Shown: positions 33,256 through 44,440, counted from the first letter of the stretch. The stretch is 64,000 bases of DNA from Melieria omissa (GCA_963971225.1 OZ020269.1:89982783-90046782), one strand, 5' to 3'. A program made the numbers and translations. The notes: generated from the sequence alone by a model not told the origin.

Positions 33256-34640
33256 TTGAATCATGCATTTTGGATCAGTTTGCATTTACTTTTCACCAAC
33301 CACTGCCTTCTCTATCCGCCTCCACTTTCTGTCGAATTAGTAATTCCATCCAGTGAAATGTGGGCTGTATGACGCACTATAACGCGAGGGGCTGTCAAAG
33401 AGTAGGTTTATTACAGTTTTAAGTTTTATTGCTGTAAGGATTGGCAAGCATTTCACTCGTCCTGTCAATGTGCACAGAATTGAGCATTAATAATGCACAC
33501 TAATTGAAACTAATTGATTAGGAAAGGCCGAAGGCATTGAGCGTAGCGCCAATTGCGGCAAATGAAACTTTGAGGTTAAGTGTGCGCACAGTTAAGGTTT
33601 TTTTATGTAATTACAACTGTTTGTGTGTAGAAAATTTGATGTACAATTCGACAGTGACAACAATGAAGTGAGAAGATTTCAGTTAAATAGTTAAAGACTT
33701 TAGTTAATATTCATTCTCTGTGCTAAACGATTTCCAAAAAGCCAGGAAACCAAAAATTGAAAAAACAAAACGAAAGTAGAAGAAGCACAAAGCAAACCAA
33801 TACCGTTAAATTTAATTATAGGCCATCGATTACATTCATTCACATTCCCAACATTGTAAAATGAAATAGTTCGGTTCGATAAAATGTTCAGGGTCAAAGC
33901 TGCAGCTTTGAGCCCATATTAATAAATTAACGGTAATTAGTAACATCAAAGATGCAATTCCGAAAGGCAGACAAACAAACGTTGCTTGCATGCTTTGTTG
34001 TTGTTGTTGTTACTGCTGAACATATTTTTACGTTTTTTTCATTCTTGAATACATTTAAATATAAATGAACGGAGAACGCAAGCTGTTAAAATGTTTGAGC
34101 AGGTGTTGTTGCCTCATCAGGCCGACATGTCATCGCGGCGGCGGCAGGCAGACCGTCTGTTAGCCTAAAAACAATGGCAGTATGGAAATTCCAAACACAC
34201 TTAGTAAAAAAATGAAATGAAAGGAAACATTTTTAAATACAAACAAAAAACAATGTGGAATGTGTCGAATGGAAGAAGAAGACAATGTAACAATGAAAAC
34301 GAAATTGTAGGCAAATATCTATTGAGCAAAAAGAAGAAGAAGAAGAAGCAGCAGAGAGCAGCGTATGGATCTGAAAGTGACCAGTCAACCAATTTGAAAT
34401 TTGCCTCAAATTGACTGCCAAATTGTTCGATATCGAAGGCGAATTCGATGGCGTTTTGTTAATTCCCATTTTCAAGCAATTTTTTTGAATGTTTTTTTAA
34501 GGAAGTAGTGGTCGTTGTTGGCTGCATATTGTAGTTGTTGTTGTTGTATGTACCGGTGTGTTTTTTGTTTTTGTTTTTGCTTAACACCAACATATGCAAT
34601 TATGAACAGATGAAGCCGCACGCGTGGCCATAAGAAACAG
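33256..34640. other. No gene recognised
   Basis: Mixed AT-leaning sequence with TTGTTGTTGTTGTT near 33999-34012, AAGAAGAAGAAGAAGAAGCAG near 34330 and TTGTTGTTGTTGTATG near 34535. Small frames have no domain features. Confidence 0.4.
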
Positions 34641-35430
34641 ACGTCAAATGCCATTAACAGCAACTATAGCAACAACAACAACAACAACAACAACACACGG
34701 AGTGAGCGCAACACCAATAGTCGCATTACCGGCAGTCGCCAGTCGGCAGCCGGCACAAAGTACAAAAAAAACGTTCTACCTACACACATGCACACACACA
34801 CACACAATTGCACATGTAAATGATATATGTGTGTGCAGAGAATGAGAGGAAGTGGGGGGGCAAAATTTTGTATTGAATGTGACCGGAACAGGAACTGCAG
34901 GACTGCTAGCGGCCGCTGCAAGCGCCATTGCCAGCAGCAGCAGCAACAGCCGTCGAGTCTGGACTTGGCTGCACTCGAACACTCTGTCGAAATTTGCTGC
35001 GGTCTATTGTTGTTGTTTCTGGTTTTGGCAGCATGACTTTATTTTTTTGTTTTGTTGGATCGTTTTTATTGAGCTCGCGCCGTTATCGTCGTGGCTATTG
35101 CACACCATTGGTTATTGTTTTTGTTGTTGCCTTTGCACTCATCTGTTTTTAATTTCCTGCCAAAGCGAAGCGCGGCGCATTGAATGCGTTGTTCGGCTGC
35201 GCTTTGTTGTTGCTGCATAAATGCGCATAAATTGTGTTATTTTAATGTCGCCGCCGCCACAGCCGCTCAACACCTTTTGTTGCATTTACAAAAAAATTAA
35301 TCGCGCGACATAATCGCATTTCGGCGTTGCATATGCAACGCTGATGGGTTTCGAATTGTCGTAAAACGCTTTCGGGCATTCGGCCGATGCAGTTCGAATG
35401 CGCGTTGCGGCACAAAATTCGATCAAAAAC
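34641..35430. other. GC-richer island with CAA/CAG and CA runs
   Basis: CAACAACAACAACAACAACAAC near 34672-34695, ACACACACACACACA near 34791-34805 and AGCAGCAGCAACAGCC near 34935. Overlapping frames lie on both strands (34664-34982 minus; 34827-35220 plus). No domain. Confidence 0.4.
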
Positions 35431-35700
35431 CATACCATTGCCTTGAGAAGCTTTTAGGTTTGACATTTTTTTTTTGTTGCGGTTGGCTTTTATTGTGCTG
35501 ACCTGCTTTTGGCCTTGAAGTAATATGTGTTATTAAGTTGCTATGGGCAGTTAACTTAAGCTTGAAGGGGTTTATTGATACTGCAAGTGTTAATATAGAT
35601 TTTTTTTCACTCTCTGAATGCGACACTACAGAAGTTTTTTTCTTCATGAACTTTAAATGGAATTGGGACTTTGATTGCTGACAAGCCAATCAAGCCTCTG
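35431..35700. other. Spacer, nothing recognised
   Basis: The minus frame 35423-35689 (88 codons) shows no family features and no splice evidence. Confidence 0.35.
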
Positions 35701-37615
35701 TGAGTTAGGCTATTTGAGATTGGCATCTTTTTGTTTGATACCTCATACGAAAGACTAGAGACGTATGGAAATCTTACTATACGCGAACTCGGTCTTTCCT
35801 CGACTGATATGTAATTCTAAGGGTTATTTAGCTTAGAGGCGAATATGAAGTCCTTGAATGGATTACCATACAAAATAGGCAGTTCTCCTGTCGATATGTC
35901 AAGCGGAGGACTTGAGATCTTCTTTGGAATACCTTTAGCAAAATCGGTATCTCTTCATTTGACGCGCCAGTCTAAATAATCCTCATACGAAATCCGTATA
36001 TCTTAGACTGATACGCTAGAATTAAAAAATATTATCTTATATCTATCCGAACTCGATAGTCCAGCGGGTAGCCCTTGGTCCAATTCCCAGCTCGGGCTGG
36101 TGAAAAACTCGCTACAACCTACTCTCCTACCATGGACACCTCTATGCGAGATAAGTATCTCTATATACCGTTTGTGAGATGGGTCTTTGTTTGTCGCTTC
36201 AAACGAGATATTAGACACCTATTGTGTATAAAGATCTGTGAATTCCGTTATGTGATCTCGATATCTCTTAAACTGATATACAAGACATCGGATTATTAAA
36301 TTAAGAGGGTAGTTACCCCTCTCCATTTAAGGAAATCTCATGCAAACTTAATATCACTTCTATGGGTTTCCCTTTGCAATATGGATATCCCTTCGACTGA
36401 CGTGCCAAACTCGAGACTATAGAATCTCTGGGAATTGCATTCTGCAAAATCTGTATCTACACGACTAAGACCCCAGCCACGACTATAATGAAGTCAGTAT
36501 TTCTTTCAGAGATACACAAAACTAAAAAGAGACCGCATCAAACATTAACACTAAAGATCCTCTGTGGATTTTACCATGCGAAATCTGTATCTACTCGACT
36601 AATGTTCCGGACATAGGAGTTTGAGTAGTTCGAGTGTTCGAGTGCCGCACAAGATTAAAAGCTAAAGACCGTCTATGGGGTTTTTATACGAAATCCTTAA
36701 ATTTTCCACTGACGCGATAGCCCAAAGACCTTTTATGGATTTCCTCTTGCGAGGTGGGTATGTTAGCACTTAAGCAAGATTGGTATCTCTTCTGTTGACG
36801 CGCAAGGTTAAATTTCCGTATGCAAAAAATACATCTCTTTGACTAATGTCCCAGACACAGAATTAAGACACGAAATTAGTACCTCTTCGAATGAAGCGCT
36901 AGTCTGAAGACTAGAGACCTTTCATAGATATCTCTACGCGAGATAGGTATCTCTTTGACTGATGCTCAAGATATAGAACTGGAGTTTCCCTATGGCGAAA
37001 TTAGTACCTCTTCAACTGACGCGCCAGTATGAAGACTAGATATACCCTCTATGGATTTCCGTATGCGAGATGGGTTTCGCTTTGACTGATGCTACAGACA
37101 TAGAACCAGAGTTTATCTTTGGATTATCGGTATCTGTTTGACTGATGCTCCACACATAAAACTAAGATTTCCCTATGGATTATTTTTGCGAAATCGGTAT
37201 CTCTTTGAATAATGTCTCAGACATAAAGGATTAAAACGAAATTAGTTTCTGTTCGACTGATGAAGAGACTTTTCGTGGATTTTACTTTGCAAGATGGGTA
37301 TTTCTTTGACTGATGTTCCAGACATAAAACTAAAGTTTCTCTAAGGGTTATCGGTATCTCTTTTACTAATATTTCAGACATAGTTCCAGTCTGAAAACAA
37401 GAGACTCTTCATGGATTTCACTTGTCGAGATGGGTATCGCTTTGACTGATGCTACAGACATAGAACTAAAGTTCCTCTAAGGGTTATCGGTATCTTTGAC
37501 TATTGCTCCAGACGTAAAATTCGAGATTCCCATTAGATTATCTATGGTATCTCTTTGACTGATGCACTACACTAAAGTCTAGAAACCCTCTATGGATTTT
37601 ACTACATGATGAGGA
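35700..37615 (+). repeat. ~1.9-kb degenerate minisatellite, ~50-77-bp period
   Basis: The block TCTCTTTGACTGATGCTCCA or a close variant recurs throughout; in the last 700 bases it appears at about 36955, 37010, 37082, 37137, 37202, 37252, 37303, 37363, 37440, 37494 and 37551. It alternates with GACATAGAACTAGAGTTTCC, GAAGACTAGAGACC and TATGGATTTCC-type blocks, suggesting two alternating unit types. The left half is more diverged. No known satellite name is assigned. Confidence 0.85.
36040..36118 (+). mobile_element. SINE head fragment inside the minisatellite
   Basis: CGATAGTCCAGCGGGTAGCC followed by TTGGTCCAATTCCCAGCTCGGGCTGGTGAAAAAC is the plus-strand equivalent of the tRNA-like head at 26247-26163 (B box GGTCCAATTCC for GGTTCGATTCC). 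No body follows. It is an old, head-only copy or a chance insertion within the array. Confidence 0.55.
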
Positions 37616-37892
37616 ACTTGAACTCTCTACGTATTAACCTAGCGAGATCGTTCCTTTTTCCAGACTTTGTAATTTTGTGGAACTGGTGCTTTTGTAACCG
37701 TAGTTCTGTAGGTTCTTAACTGATATATCCGTAGCTGATTGTTGACCCATTTTACTCTAAAAGGTTTCCTAACTTTTCTCCTCCTTTGTGGGAATCTTTC
37801 ACTTTCTACGGGTTGTGATGTGATGTGAGGGTGGGCAGGAAGGCTACAAGTCTTCTATAGCACTCAGTCCATTTTGGACCATTGTCCTATAC

Positions 37893-38225
37893 CCATGGTG
37901 GATATGGAAGGAGAGGAGAGTGATATTTCATATTTCACCCGCTTTTGAAATGTGTATGGAACACTGTTTTTTCCAACATATGTTACAGCACACATTTCAA
38001 GCGGATGGAGAAAGGGTGGGAGGAAGGGGACCTACAGTTTAACGCCCAATCGGCAAAACGGCAATTGGCAGTTTTTCTTTGGAGGTTTTGCCATTACTTG
38101 CCAATAGCGTACTTGTGCGATTCTTGTAATTCTCATCTGCTTCATGTCGATAGAAGTAGATGAGCGTTTTACCAGCCCAAGCTAGGAACCGAACCTAGGG
38201 CCTCGGTATGGGAAGCCGGGTTAGT
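37893..38225 (-). mobile_element. tRNA-derived SINE, copy 2
   Basis: The minus-strand head contains CCTAGGTTCGGTTCCTAGC (38200-38182) followed by TTGGGCTGGTAAAACGCTC. The body shares TATTTCACCCGCTTTTGAAA, TTACAGCACACATTTCAAGC and ACCTACAGTTTA with 63797-64000. The A-box half is more decayed than in copy 1. Plus-strand frame 37945-38163 is a by-product. Confidence 0.75.
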
Positions 38226-38469
38226 TCTGTGAAGTCAATCACCCTTTTTTGGTTCCGCAAGGAACTTTTGTCTAATAAGTAATGGACGTCAACGTCTCTG
38301 TTGAATTTTTACAGGTGCCAACATCTCTTTGTTCAAACTGTGAAGATATATGTTATGTCTATCTCTCCATAGGAATCTATTACTTGTTATTGAAATCATG
38401 AATCTAGCTGAGGTTCGTCTAGCAACATTTAGGAAGTTGCAGTTCAACCTAACCTTACTTACTTACTGC

Positions 38470-38822
38470 TCATGTGCAGTTTCCATGGCAAAAATCCATG
38501 AATTGGGCTACGAATTGCTCCCTCATCCCGCCTATTCACCCGATCTAGCCCCAAGTGACTATTTCTTGTTCCCAAACTTGAAGAAATTGCTCGGCGGAAA
38601 GAGATTTGCTTAATGAGCACACGAAATTCACTTTTTTCCATTTTATTCTCAGTCAACGCGGTAGTCTGATATTAACGGCTGTCAAAAACAAACTAAATGT
38701 CGCAGCTTGTTCAATTTTTGACAAGAGTTAACTGACAGATGACTGTTGACGGGAGCCGTGTTGCCATTTCAATTAAGAGGCGGGAAATTCAAAAAGTCAC
38801 GGACTTATTGACCCGCCCTCGT
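38470..38822 (+). pseudogene. mariner transposase 3' fragment with right terminal repeat
   Basis: Residues KIHELGYELLPHPAYSPDLA and PSDYFLFPNLKKLLGGKRF (about 38490-38610) carry the last catalytic Asp region of a mariner D,D34D transposase (S-P-D-L-A-P-S-D). The downstream sequence ends ACGGACTTATTGACCCGCCCTCG followed by TA (38823-38824). On the opposite strand this reads CGAGGGCGGGTCAATAAGTC, typical of a mariner-type terminal inverted repeat. The 5' end and the first two catalytic Asp residues are missing. Confidence 0.8.
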
Positions 38823-38829
38823 AACATAA

Positions 38830-39810
38830 TCCAACTTAACGTGTCTTAAACCAAATTCACTTAATGGCCTCATAAACACTTTTATTTTAATTATTTCATT
38901 CAATTAACATATTTAATTTGCAGATTTTCTTTAAATTTAATCTAAAAAAAACAGAGCCAACATTTCTCAACCGAATTGGATCATCGATATTTCTACTGAA
39001 GCAAGCGTCAGACATGTGAAAAATATTCCTTAATAAAGACGCATGTGTTTCAATGTTCATTACAGCGCAAATTCAAACGCAAATATTTTCCTATAATTGC
39101 AATTACACATTGTGTACTCGTATGGACAGCACTGGCAGCGCTCACTCGCTCGGCATCGATAAAGGGGCAGACACAGTCGGCCAAGTCCATCGCCTTAGCT
39201 CGTAAAATTCAAATCATAAAATCTATTAACGAAAAAAACGGACACAAATTAAAAATGTGCGCCGAGCGGCACAACACAAACGCAAAACACAGAAGTCGAG
39301 TCGACTTTCTGAGGAAAAGCACATTGCGCGGAGCATCTGTAAGCGATTACAAAACAAAAAAATAAATCTTCAAATAAGCGAATCCAATTCGTGCGCGCAG
39401 CTATACAACACCGAAAATAGCTGTTGGCGGAATATCTGCAAAATCTCTATCAAAAAATTTAAGCAGACCCAAGCGGGTCAAACACTTCGCCGCTGCTGAC
39501 GAATCTGCTGTTTGCATTTGCAGTCGGCGCACAGTTCGGCTGGTTGGGCGCAAATAAAAATCGCACACATGCTTCCAAAAGTGCTGGTGCATTAAAATAG
39601 CCATCAGAACAACAATAACAACAACAACAATGACAGTAACAATAAGTGAACGCATCTGTTTCTTATTTGAGTGCAAATATGTAATGACAGCGCACTGACC
39701 AACTGACGCTGCAGCCAAGGGGGCGTACGCGTCGCGTCGCATGGACACAGCCTGGGGCGGCAAATTGCATGCAAACACAACAACAAATACGGCAAATGCA
39801 AATACTCAAG
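38830..39810. other. No gene recognised
   Basis: Frames 39045-39365 plus and 39401-39861 minus overlap in a mixed-composition patch containing AACAATAACAACAACAACAA near 39610. There is no domain or splice evidence. Confidence 0.4.
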
Positions 39811-39817
39811 TGTCGAG

Positions 39818-39827
39818 GCTATAAAAA
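39818..39827 (+). promoter_or_regulatory. Candidate TATA box
   Basis: GGCTATAAAAACAG is a strong TATA consensus in a locally GC-balanced context. The ATG at 39868 opens only a short frame (ATG TCC GAG TGT TGG CGT TGA). No initiator or coding exon is identified downstream, so this is a sequence match only. Confidence 0.25.
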
Positions 39828-39904
39828 CAGACACTAGCTGAAGCAAATTGCCGCAAAGCAAACTAAGATGTCCGAGTGTTGGCGTTGAAGCGCATCTAAG
39901 CGCT

Positions 39905-40790
39905 GAGAGCAGAATGTCATCAAGTGCGATAATCGTTTAACTAAAAAAACAAAAACTGAATGGGAAAGACAGAAATGTATTTAATGTTGCTCTATATGAA
40001 TGATTCAAAAAGTGTCTTTAGCGTTGAGAGTTAAAGCGAATAAAAGAAGACAGACCAGACCACTTTTAAGAACTTCTTTTGAGATCATTTGGGATGCCAT
40101 CAATAGGAAAAACTGATTGCTTAACGCTGTGATGGAATCGTTTAAGTTAAACACCTATAATCAAACTGAACATATTGAAATAATTAAAGTCCCATTATGG
40201 TTTTGGTTACTGTGTCTTCCTTTTTCGACATAGCCAACAAGATGTGGCAGGAAGATACCCCTTGCTCCCCTTGCATGCACCTAAAAACAAAAGTAATTTT
40301 AGACTAAATTTGCGTCGTTGAACACAAAACTGAAAATCCAAAAATTTTCATAAAAAAGTTTTCGAAAAATCCTCGAAAAATAATTTTTTAAGATGTTATT
40401 TCAGTTCTTAGCACATATCTCGTAAACGAATCATCCGACTAATACAAGCGAGTTGTCGTTCCGAAGATAATACCTTAACCTACTTAGCGATATATAGATT
40501 GTACAATTCAGATGAGGAAGTTACCCACGATCAAAGTTAAAAAAACGTGAATTTTTCAACCATTCCCAAAAAATTTAATATTAATAACTAATATTTTACA
40601 AACTTAATAAGTAATATTTTATTTGAATATTTTTGTTTTATCTTTTAATAATATGAATAATGTTTAGTTTAATAGATAAAATAAACTATCTCCTCTGGTT
40701 CTCAGATCTACGATGAAAGATAACATCAATAGAATCAATAGAAAGATTCCAAAGTTATGAAGCAGTGAAAACACCAACTAAACATTTATT
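39905..40790. other. No gene or element recognised
   Basis: AT-rich sequence without long frames. The segment 40410-40510 (CATATCTCGTAAACGAATCA and following) resembles generic TE-like AT sequence but finds no partner in the window. Confidence 0.4.
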
Positions 40791-41065
40791 ACACTGTGCG
40801 ACAAACAAAACACTTTTGTCAAGACCCATTCAAATGCGGATATAGCCATGAAATGTTTATAGAGGTCATTCATAATAACCTGGCATAGTCAGTTTTTTAT
40901 TTTCTGATCCGATGTCTTTTTAAAGGAGTTTAAAATTTTAAGGAGTTAAAATTTAACATTTAAAATATATTTTATATTTTATATTTTATATTTGCGGTTA
41001 TGCAATAAAGAAGATGTGGGTTTGGAATGAAAGAGGAAAATCGTTTTAATTAAATTTTCTATTTC
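40791..41065 (+). mobile_element. ACACCGTGCGACAAA-family repeat, copy D (partial)
   Basis: Begins ACACTGTGCGACAAACAAAAC. It keeps the TCTTTTTAAAGGAGTTTAAAATTTTAAGG block (compare CCTTTTAAAAGAACTTCAAAATTTTGAAGG in copy B) and GGAATGAAAGAGGAAAATCG (compare AATGAAAGAGGAGAGGCTC). It stops where the LINE tail begins at ~41070, so one truncated or interrupted the other. Confidence 0.55.
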
Positions 41066-41069
41066 TAGG

Positions 41070-41345
41070 TTTCAGGTCGTTTGTCTCGCTCAGCAGACAA
41101 GATATCAGTATGATCGTATCGATTTTGACGGAACGTTGTCTATTCGGTCGTCATGCACACAGACTATTAGGTCTTGACAATTTGAGACTTTTGAAGAGGA
41201 CGAAGAAACTATAAGTCACCTCCTTTGTCACTGCCCGTCTCTCTCCACACGAAGGTGAAAATCCTTAGGCTCTTTTTTCTTCGACAACTTGAACGATCTG
41301 AGATCAGTCAACATAAGAGACTTGCTGGGTTTTATCTACAAAACA
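41070..41345 (+). pseudogene. RNase-H-type LINE, C-terminal tail fragment
   Basis: Frames give SRSLSRSADKISVMIVSILTE, then LFGRHAHRLLGL, EEDEETISHLLCHCPSLSTRR, and FFDNLNDLRSVNIRDLLGFI. This is the C-terminal tail after RNase H (cysteine/histidine knuckle and following) of a common insect LINE. At least one stop and a frame change interrupt it. Only the last ~90 residues remain. Confidence 0.75.
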
Positions 41346-42354
41346 AATTGGCTTCGACTTGTAGTAAATCAGATTACTTTTTCCTTTTTGATATCACAAT
41401 TTTTTCGGCCTAACAGTAACTTTGATTTTCCTCCAATTGGGCTTACAGTAAATCTAACTTTTTGTGCAAAATTTCGTAACTCAAACGGGCCAAAACTTTA
41501 AACATTTACATTCCAATTCGTTGTGTTTGAATTTATTTTAATTTCTTCGAAACATTAACAGAGCTCATTGATAAAAATAATACAAAATAATGTTGATTTT
41601 AATGTATAAAATCAATAGGAAGGCTCTGCTCCGAGTTCCGAGACTCTGAAGGCTCATGTACGGAGACAAAGATACCTGAAATGACTTTCTCCTAAATGCT
41701 AAAAAAATACCGAAAATTCCGCCAACAAAAAACAAAAATTTCCTAAAACTGTTTTAAAACTTGCGTCATTTTACAGGAATAAAACTTCTCATAAAAAAGA
41801 AATATATAGGGGAATTCTTTGTAAGGTGCCACTCTTTGTAAGGTGCCACCCCTGCTCGATTTCGACGTTCCAGCAGTCCAAGAAAAAAAATTCCTATTAT
41901 CATTTAAGGTATATATGTCAACATCAATTTAAATATGGTTTTTGAGGAAACAGACGCAATAACACGGTCTGGGTAAATAAAAGTGTTAAATTTGGTTAGG
42001 AAAAAACATAAAAATAAAAATGGAAGGTTTTTCTTGTGGTGAAAAATAAATCAAATACGCGCAAAAAGCTTAGGTAAATATCAGTGTTGGACTTAATTTT
42101 AAATGGTTTTTCATAATCCGAAATGATATCCGAGCATATCGTAAAAGGAAAAAATTTATACCATGATTTCGAAAATGGCATCAAAATGTAAAGTGCCACC
42201 TTTTTTTCTTTGTAAGGTGCCACCCCCTTTTGTCATTGTTTTGTGGTCCTATATCGGTAAAATGCCTTTTTGTTGCTCGGAATCGTCATTCAAAGGAATT
42301 TAAAGTGTTCTTAGCCAACTTTGCTCTAATTTTAAACATGATATTTTTTCTAGT

Positions 42355-43543
42355 ATGGCTGCACGTCGACTACGGAAAACGGATTATGGCATTACCGACC
42401 ATGACGCATTGCTTAATGCCATTAAAGCCGTCATCATCGAAAAAAAATCGAAAAAAGGAGTGTCAAAAGAATATAATATTAACATGCGAAGCTTTGGTCG
42501 TTATCTCGTCAAGTTTAAAGCCCAAGTACCTGATATTACGGCCGTCGGTGACGGTGACTTGCTGAAAGTGGTTCGCCGGATTTCATCGTTTCCCAAACCA
42601 ACAATGGTTAGTTTTTCTATATTTCCTTTTGGGTATATGGTGGTATTTTTTAATTGAGTTTTCATAGGTTTTTGATAAAGATCAAGAATTGGCGCTGATG
42701 GATTACGCAATCAAATGCTGTAATCATTATTATGGACTAAGCATAACAGAGCAGAAACAACTAGCGTTTCAGTTTGCTAAAAAGCTTAAAATAAAATACC
42801 CTGAAAGCTGGAACGAGCATCAAATGGCTGGCTGGCAGTGGTACTATGGGTTTATGATTCGGCATAAAAACTTGACCCTACGTACACCCGAACAAACAAG
42901 CTTTAATCGAGTTAAAGCTTTTTGTCCGTCAAAACCGCTTATTCATTCTCGCCCTCAGCGATATGGAACATGGACGAGATATAATTCTCTTCAAAACGCT
43001 TGGATGAAAGATAATGTCGGCAAAATAGTTGACACCACTCTAATCCCGAAGTTCGTTAAGGAGGCTCTCATGCGTGGCGCTACCGTCGAAAATATTACAG
43101 CCGGTTTTCGAGCTACAGGTATTTCACCTTACGATCCCGGTGTATTCACCAAATCTGATTTCGTCAGTATCGGCGTTGAGGGAGCGAATGCAGAGGCGAC
43201 CGCTGTCGAACGACAACATAACGCCGAGGAGCAGCGTCGTATTATTATTGATCCATCAAGTGCAAACTTGGAAGTATCCACACATGTGACTGTGTATCGT
43301 GTGACCAACTTGCCTTCGGTTCTTTCTGCGGTCGGCCCATTGCGTGCTGGAACGCCCAAAAAAAAATCCAACCGTGGTCCAAAACCACAAAAAACCGCGG
43401 TTTTAACTTCTCCGGAAAATGTTGTTATTGTAAAAGAACGGCAACAAAAGCGTGCAGCTGCGAAAGAGAAGCGTGAAAAAAACCAAAATAAGAAGAAGAA
43501 GAGACTGACGATGCCTGCAAGAGTAACCAGCAAAACACCATAA
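42355..43543 (+). CDS. pogo/Tigger-type transposase lacking its DDE catalytic core (two exons)
   Basis: ATG 42355. Exon 1 is 42355-42606 (84 codons). A GTTAGT donor at 42607 and a TTTTCATAG acceptor ending at 42667 define a 61-bp intron with phase preserved. Exon 2 is 42668-43543, for 375 residues in total. Residues ~14-56 form a psq-type helix-turn-helix (GVSKEYNINMRSFGRYL). Residues ~85-169 form the CENP-B-type DNA-binding half, ending LTLRTPEQTSFNRVKAF. In relatives the DDE nuclease follows; here residue 170 jumps to its far side (YGTWTRYNSLQNAWM..., then AGFRATGISPYDPGVF at ~229-244), so all catalytic acidic residues are missing. The C-terminus is lysine-rich. A frame shifted by one base (43492-43620) continues CHTCRDAVYVCPNCN, the usual C-terminal Cys cluster, so an indel in the AAG run near 43490-43502 probably replaced the normal end. 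Expected role: DNA binding only. Splicing is inferred. Confidence 0.8.
42607..42667 (+). other. Short intron in the pogo transposase frame
   Basis: 61 bases from GTTAGT to a pyrimidine-leaning TTTTCATAG. Without removal the first frame stops at 42657. With removal, KPTM joins VFDKDQELALMDY in the right register for pogo relatives, where a V-F-x-x-x-Q-E-x-x-L block follows the first helix-turn-helix. About 60 bases is a usual fly intron size. Confidence 0.75.
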
Positions 43544-43620
43544 AGTGTCATACTTGTAGAGATGCAGTTTACGTTTGCCCGAATTGCAATTTAAATGAAG
43601 ATTCCGATCATGAGGAATAA
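43492..43620 (+). pseudogene. Out-of-frame C-terminal Cys cluster of the pogo transposase
   Basis: Reading from GAA GAA GAG ACT gives ETDDACKSNQQNTIKCHTCR, then DAVYVCPNCNLNEDSDHEE and TAA 43618-43620. The C-x2-C...Y-V-C-x2-C arrangement before an acidic end is usual at the C-terminus of insect pogo/Tigger proteins. It lies in the frame one base off the main frame. The frame is closed just upstream by TAA at 43489-43491, so a simple -1 slip on the AAAAAAC run at 43477-43483 would not reach it; an indel in the AAG run is the better explanation. Confidence 0.7.
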
Positions 43621-44440
43621 ATCAGTTCAATTTTGCTTATTAGTTTCAATATAATATTACCGTTTTATTCGTTACCAATTGCATTTGCATTAATTTGCAT
43701 TTTTCTTTCGGTCATTTTATTTTTATTCAAATTAAATTCAATAAAATTTCATACATTTTCTAAATCATGCATTTTTACTTGAGATTTTTACGTTTTTAGC
43801 GGTTTTTTTAGGGGGTGGCACTTTACATTAAAAAATTTTAGTATGTCGATTTTGAACACTTTGGGAAATTGGCTGTAAAATTCGTATTTACGAAAAATTC
43901 AAATGAAGTGTTACCTTGGAGCATAGCTCTTTAAACCCTCTTTCCAACGGTATATTAATATTTGCGATACGTTAATTTTCTAACGAGTTATGCGCAAAAC
44001 AGCTAAAGGGTGGCACCTTACAAAGAATTCCCCTACATATAATTTTATGAATGCATTCCAGTTTTATTCATCTTCAGCTTAACGACAAAAACTTAACAAA
44101 GAGAAAACATATAACAAATGATTTAAACAAAAAGTGTCATATTTGGCGCGATTTCACTGTGACAGCAATAAGGGAGAACGAGATAGAACGAGCTTACATG
44201 TTGTAAGCTTACAAATTTTTGACACAACAGGGTTTTTAACACAATTTGGATATTAAAATAGTTGCCAAAATATGTTTTTTATACTTTGTTATCCAAAAAT
44301 CTCCCAAAAACCCACTAAGGATTCGAAAAATCCCCTAACATAAAATATAAATCTCCTAAGCTTTCTCCTAAGTAATTCTTCCTCCTAAAAGGCCAAGAAT
44401 CTCCCAAATCTAGGAGGAAATCTCCTGATCTGGCAACACT

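Larger units (their letters stand above)
41809..44033 (+). mobile_element. pogo/Tigger-type DNA transposon, 2,225 bp, complete ends
   Basis: Perfect 24-bp terminal inverted repeats: the left begins GGGGAATTCTTTGTAAGG (41809-41832) and the right is its inverse (44010-44033). TA flanks both sides (41807-41808 and 44034-44035), the target duplication of the Tc1/mariner/pogo group. Copies of the inner motif GTAAGGTGCCACC lie subterminally (about 41837-41850 and 42211-42223, with decayed forms at 42190 and 43812), plausible transposase binding sites. Insertion into the MITE at 41667-44440 is supported by the empty site in copy B near 48639. It encodes one spliced transposase-like frame lacking the catalytic core. 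Confidence 0.93.
41667..44440. mobile_element. AGTGTTGCCAGA-family MITE, copy A, split by a pogo insertion
   Basis: The left part (41667-41808) matches the start of copy B at 48506: CCTGAAATGACTTTCTCCTA and following. The right part (44034-44440) matches the rest: AAAAAGTGTCAT, GTTGCCAAAATATGTTT, TATAAATCTCCTAA, CTAGGAGGAAATCTCCTGA and the end TCTGGCAACACT. Without the 2.2-kb pogo element the two halves join exactly as in copy B. The extreme left end is degraded. Confidence 0.85.

Noticed and set aside
39818..39827. A complete promoter and gene at the TATA box
   Set aside because: The first ATG downstream opens only a short frame, and no exon, donor or known protein follows.
43477..43483. 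AAAAAAC slippery heptamer in the pogo frame as a programmed -1 frameshift site
   Set aside because: After a -1 slip the new frame meets TAA at 43489 before reaching the C-terminal Cys cluster, so slippage cannot produce the expected end; an indel in the AAG run explains it better.
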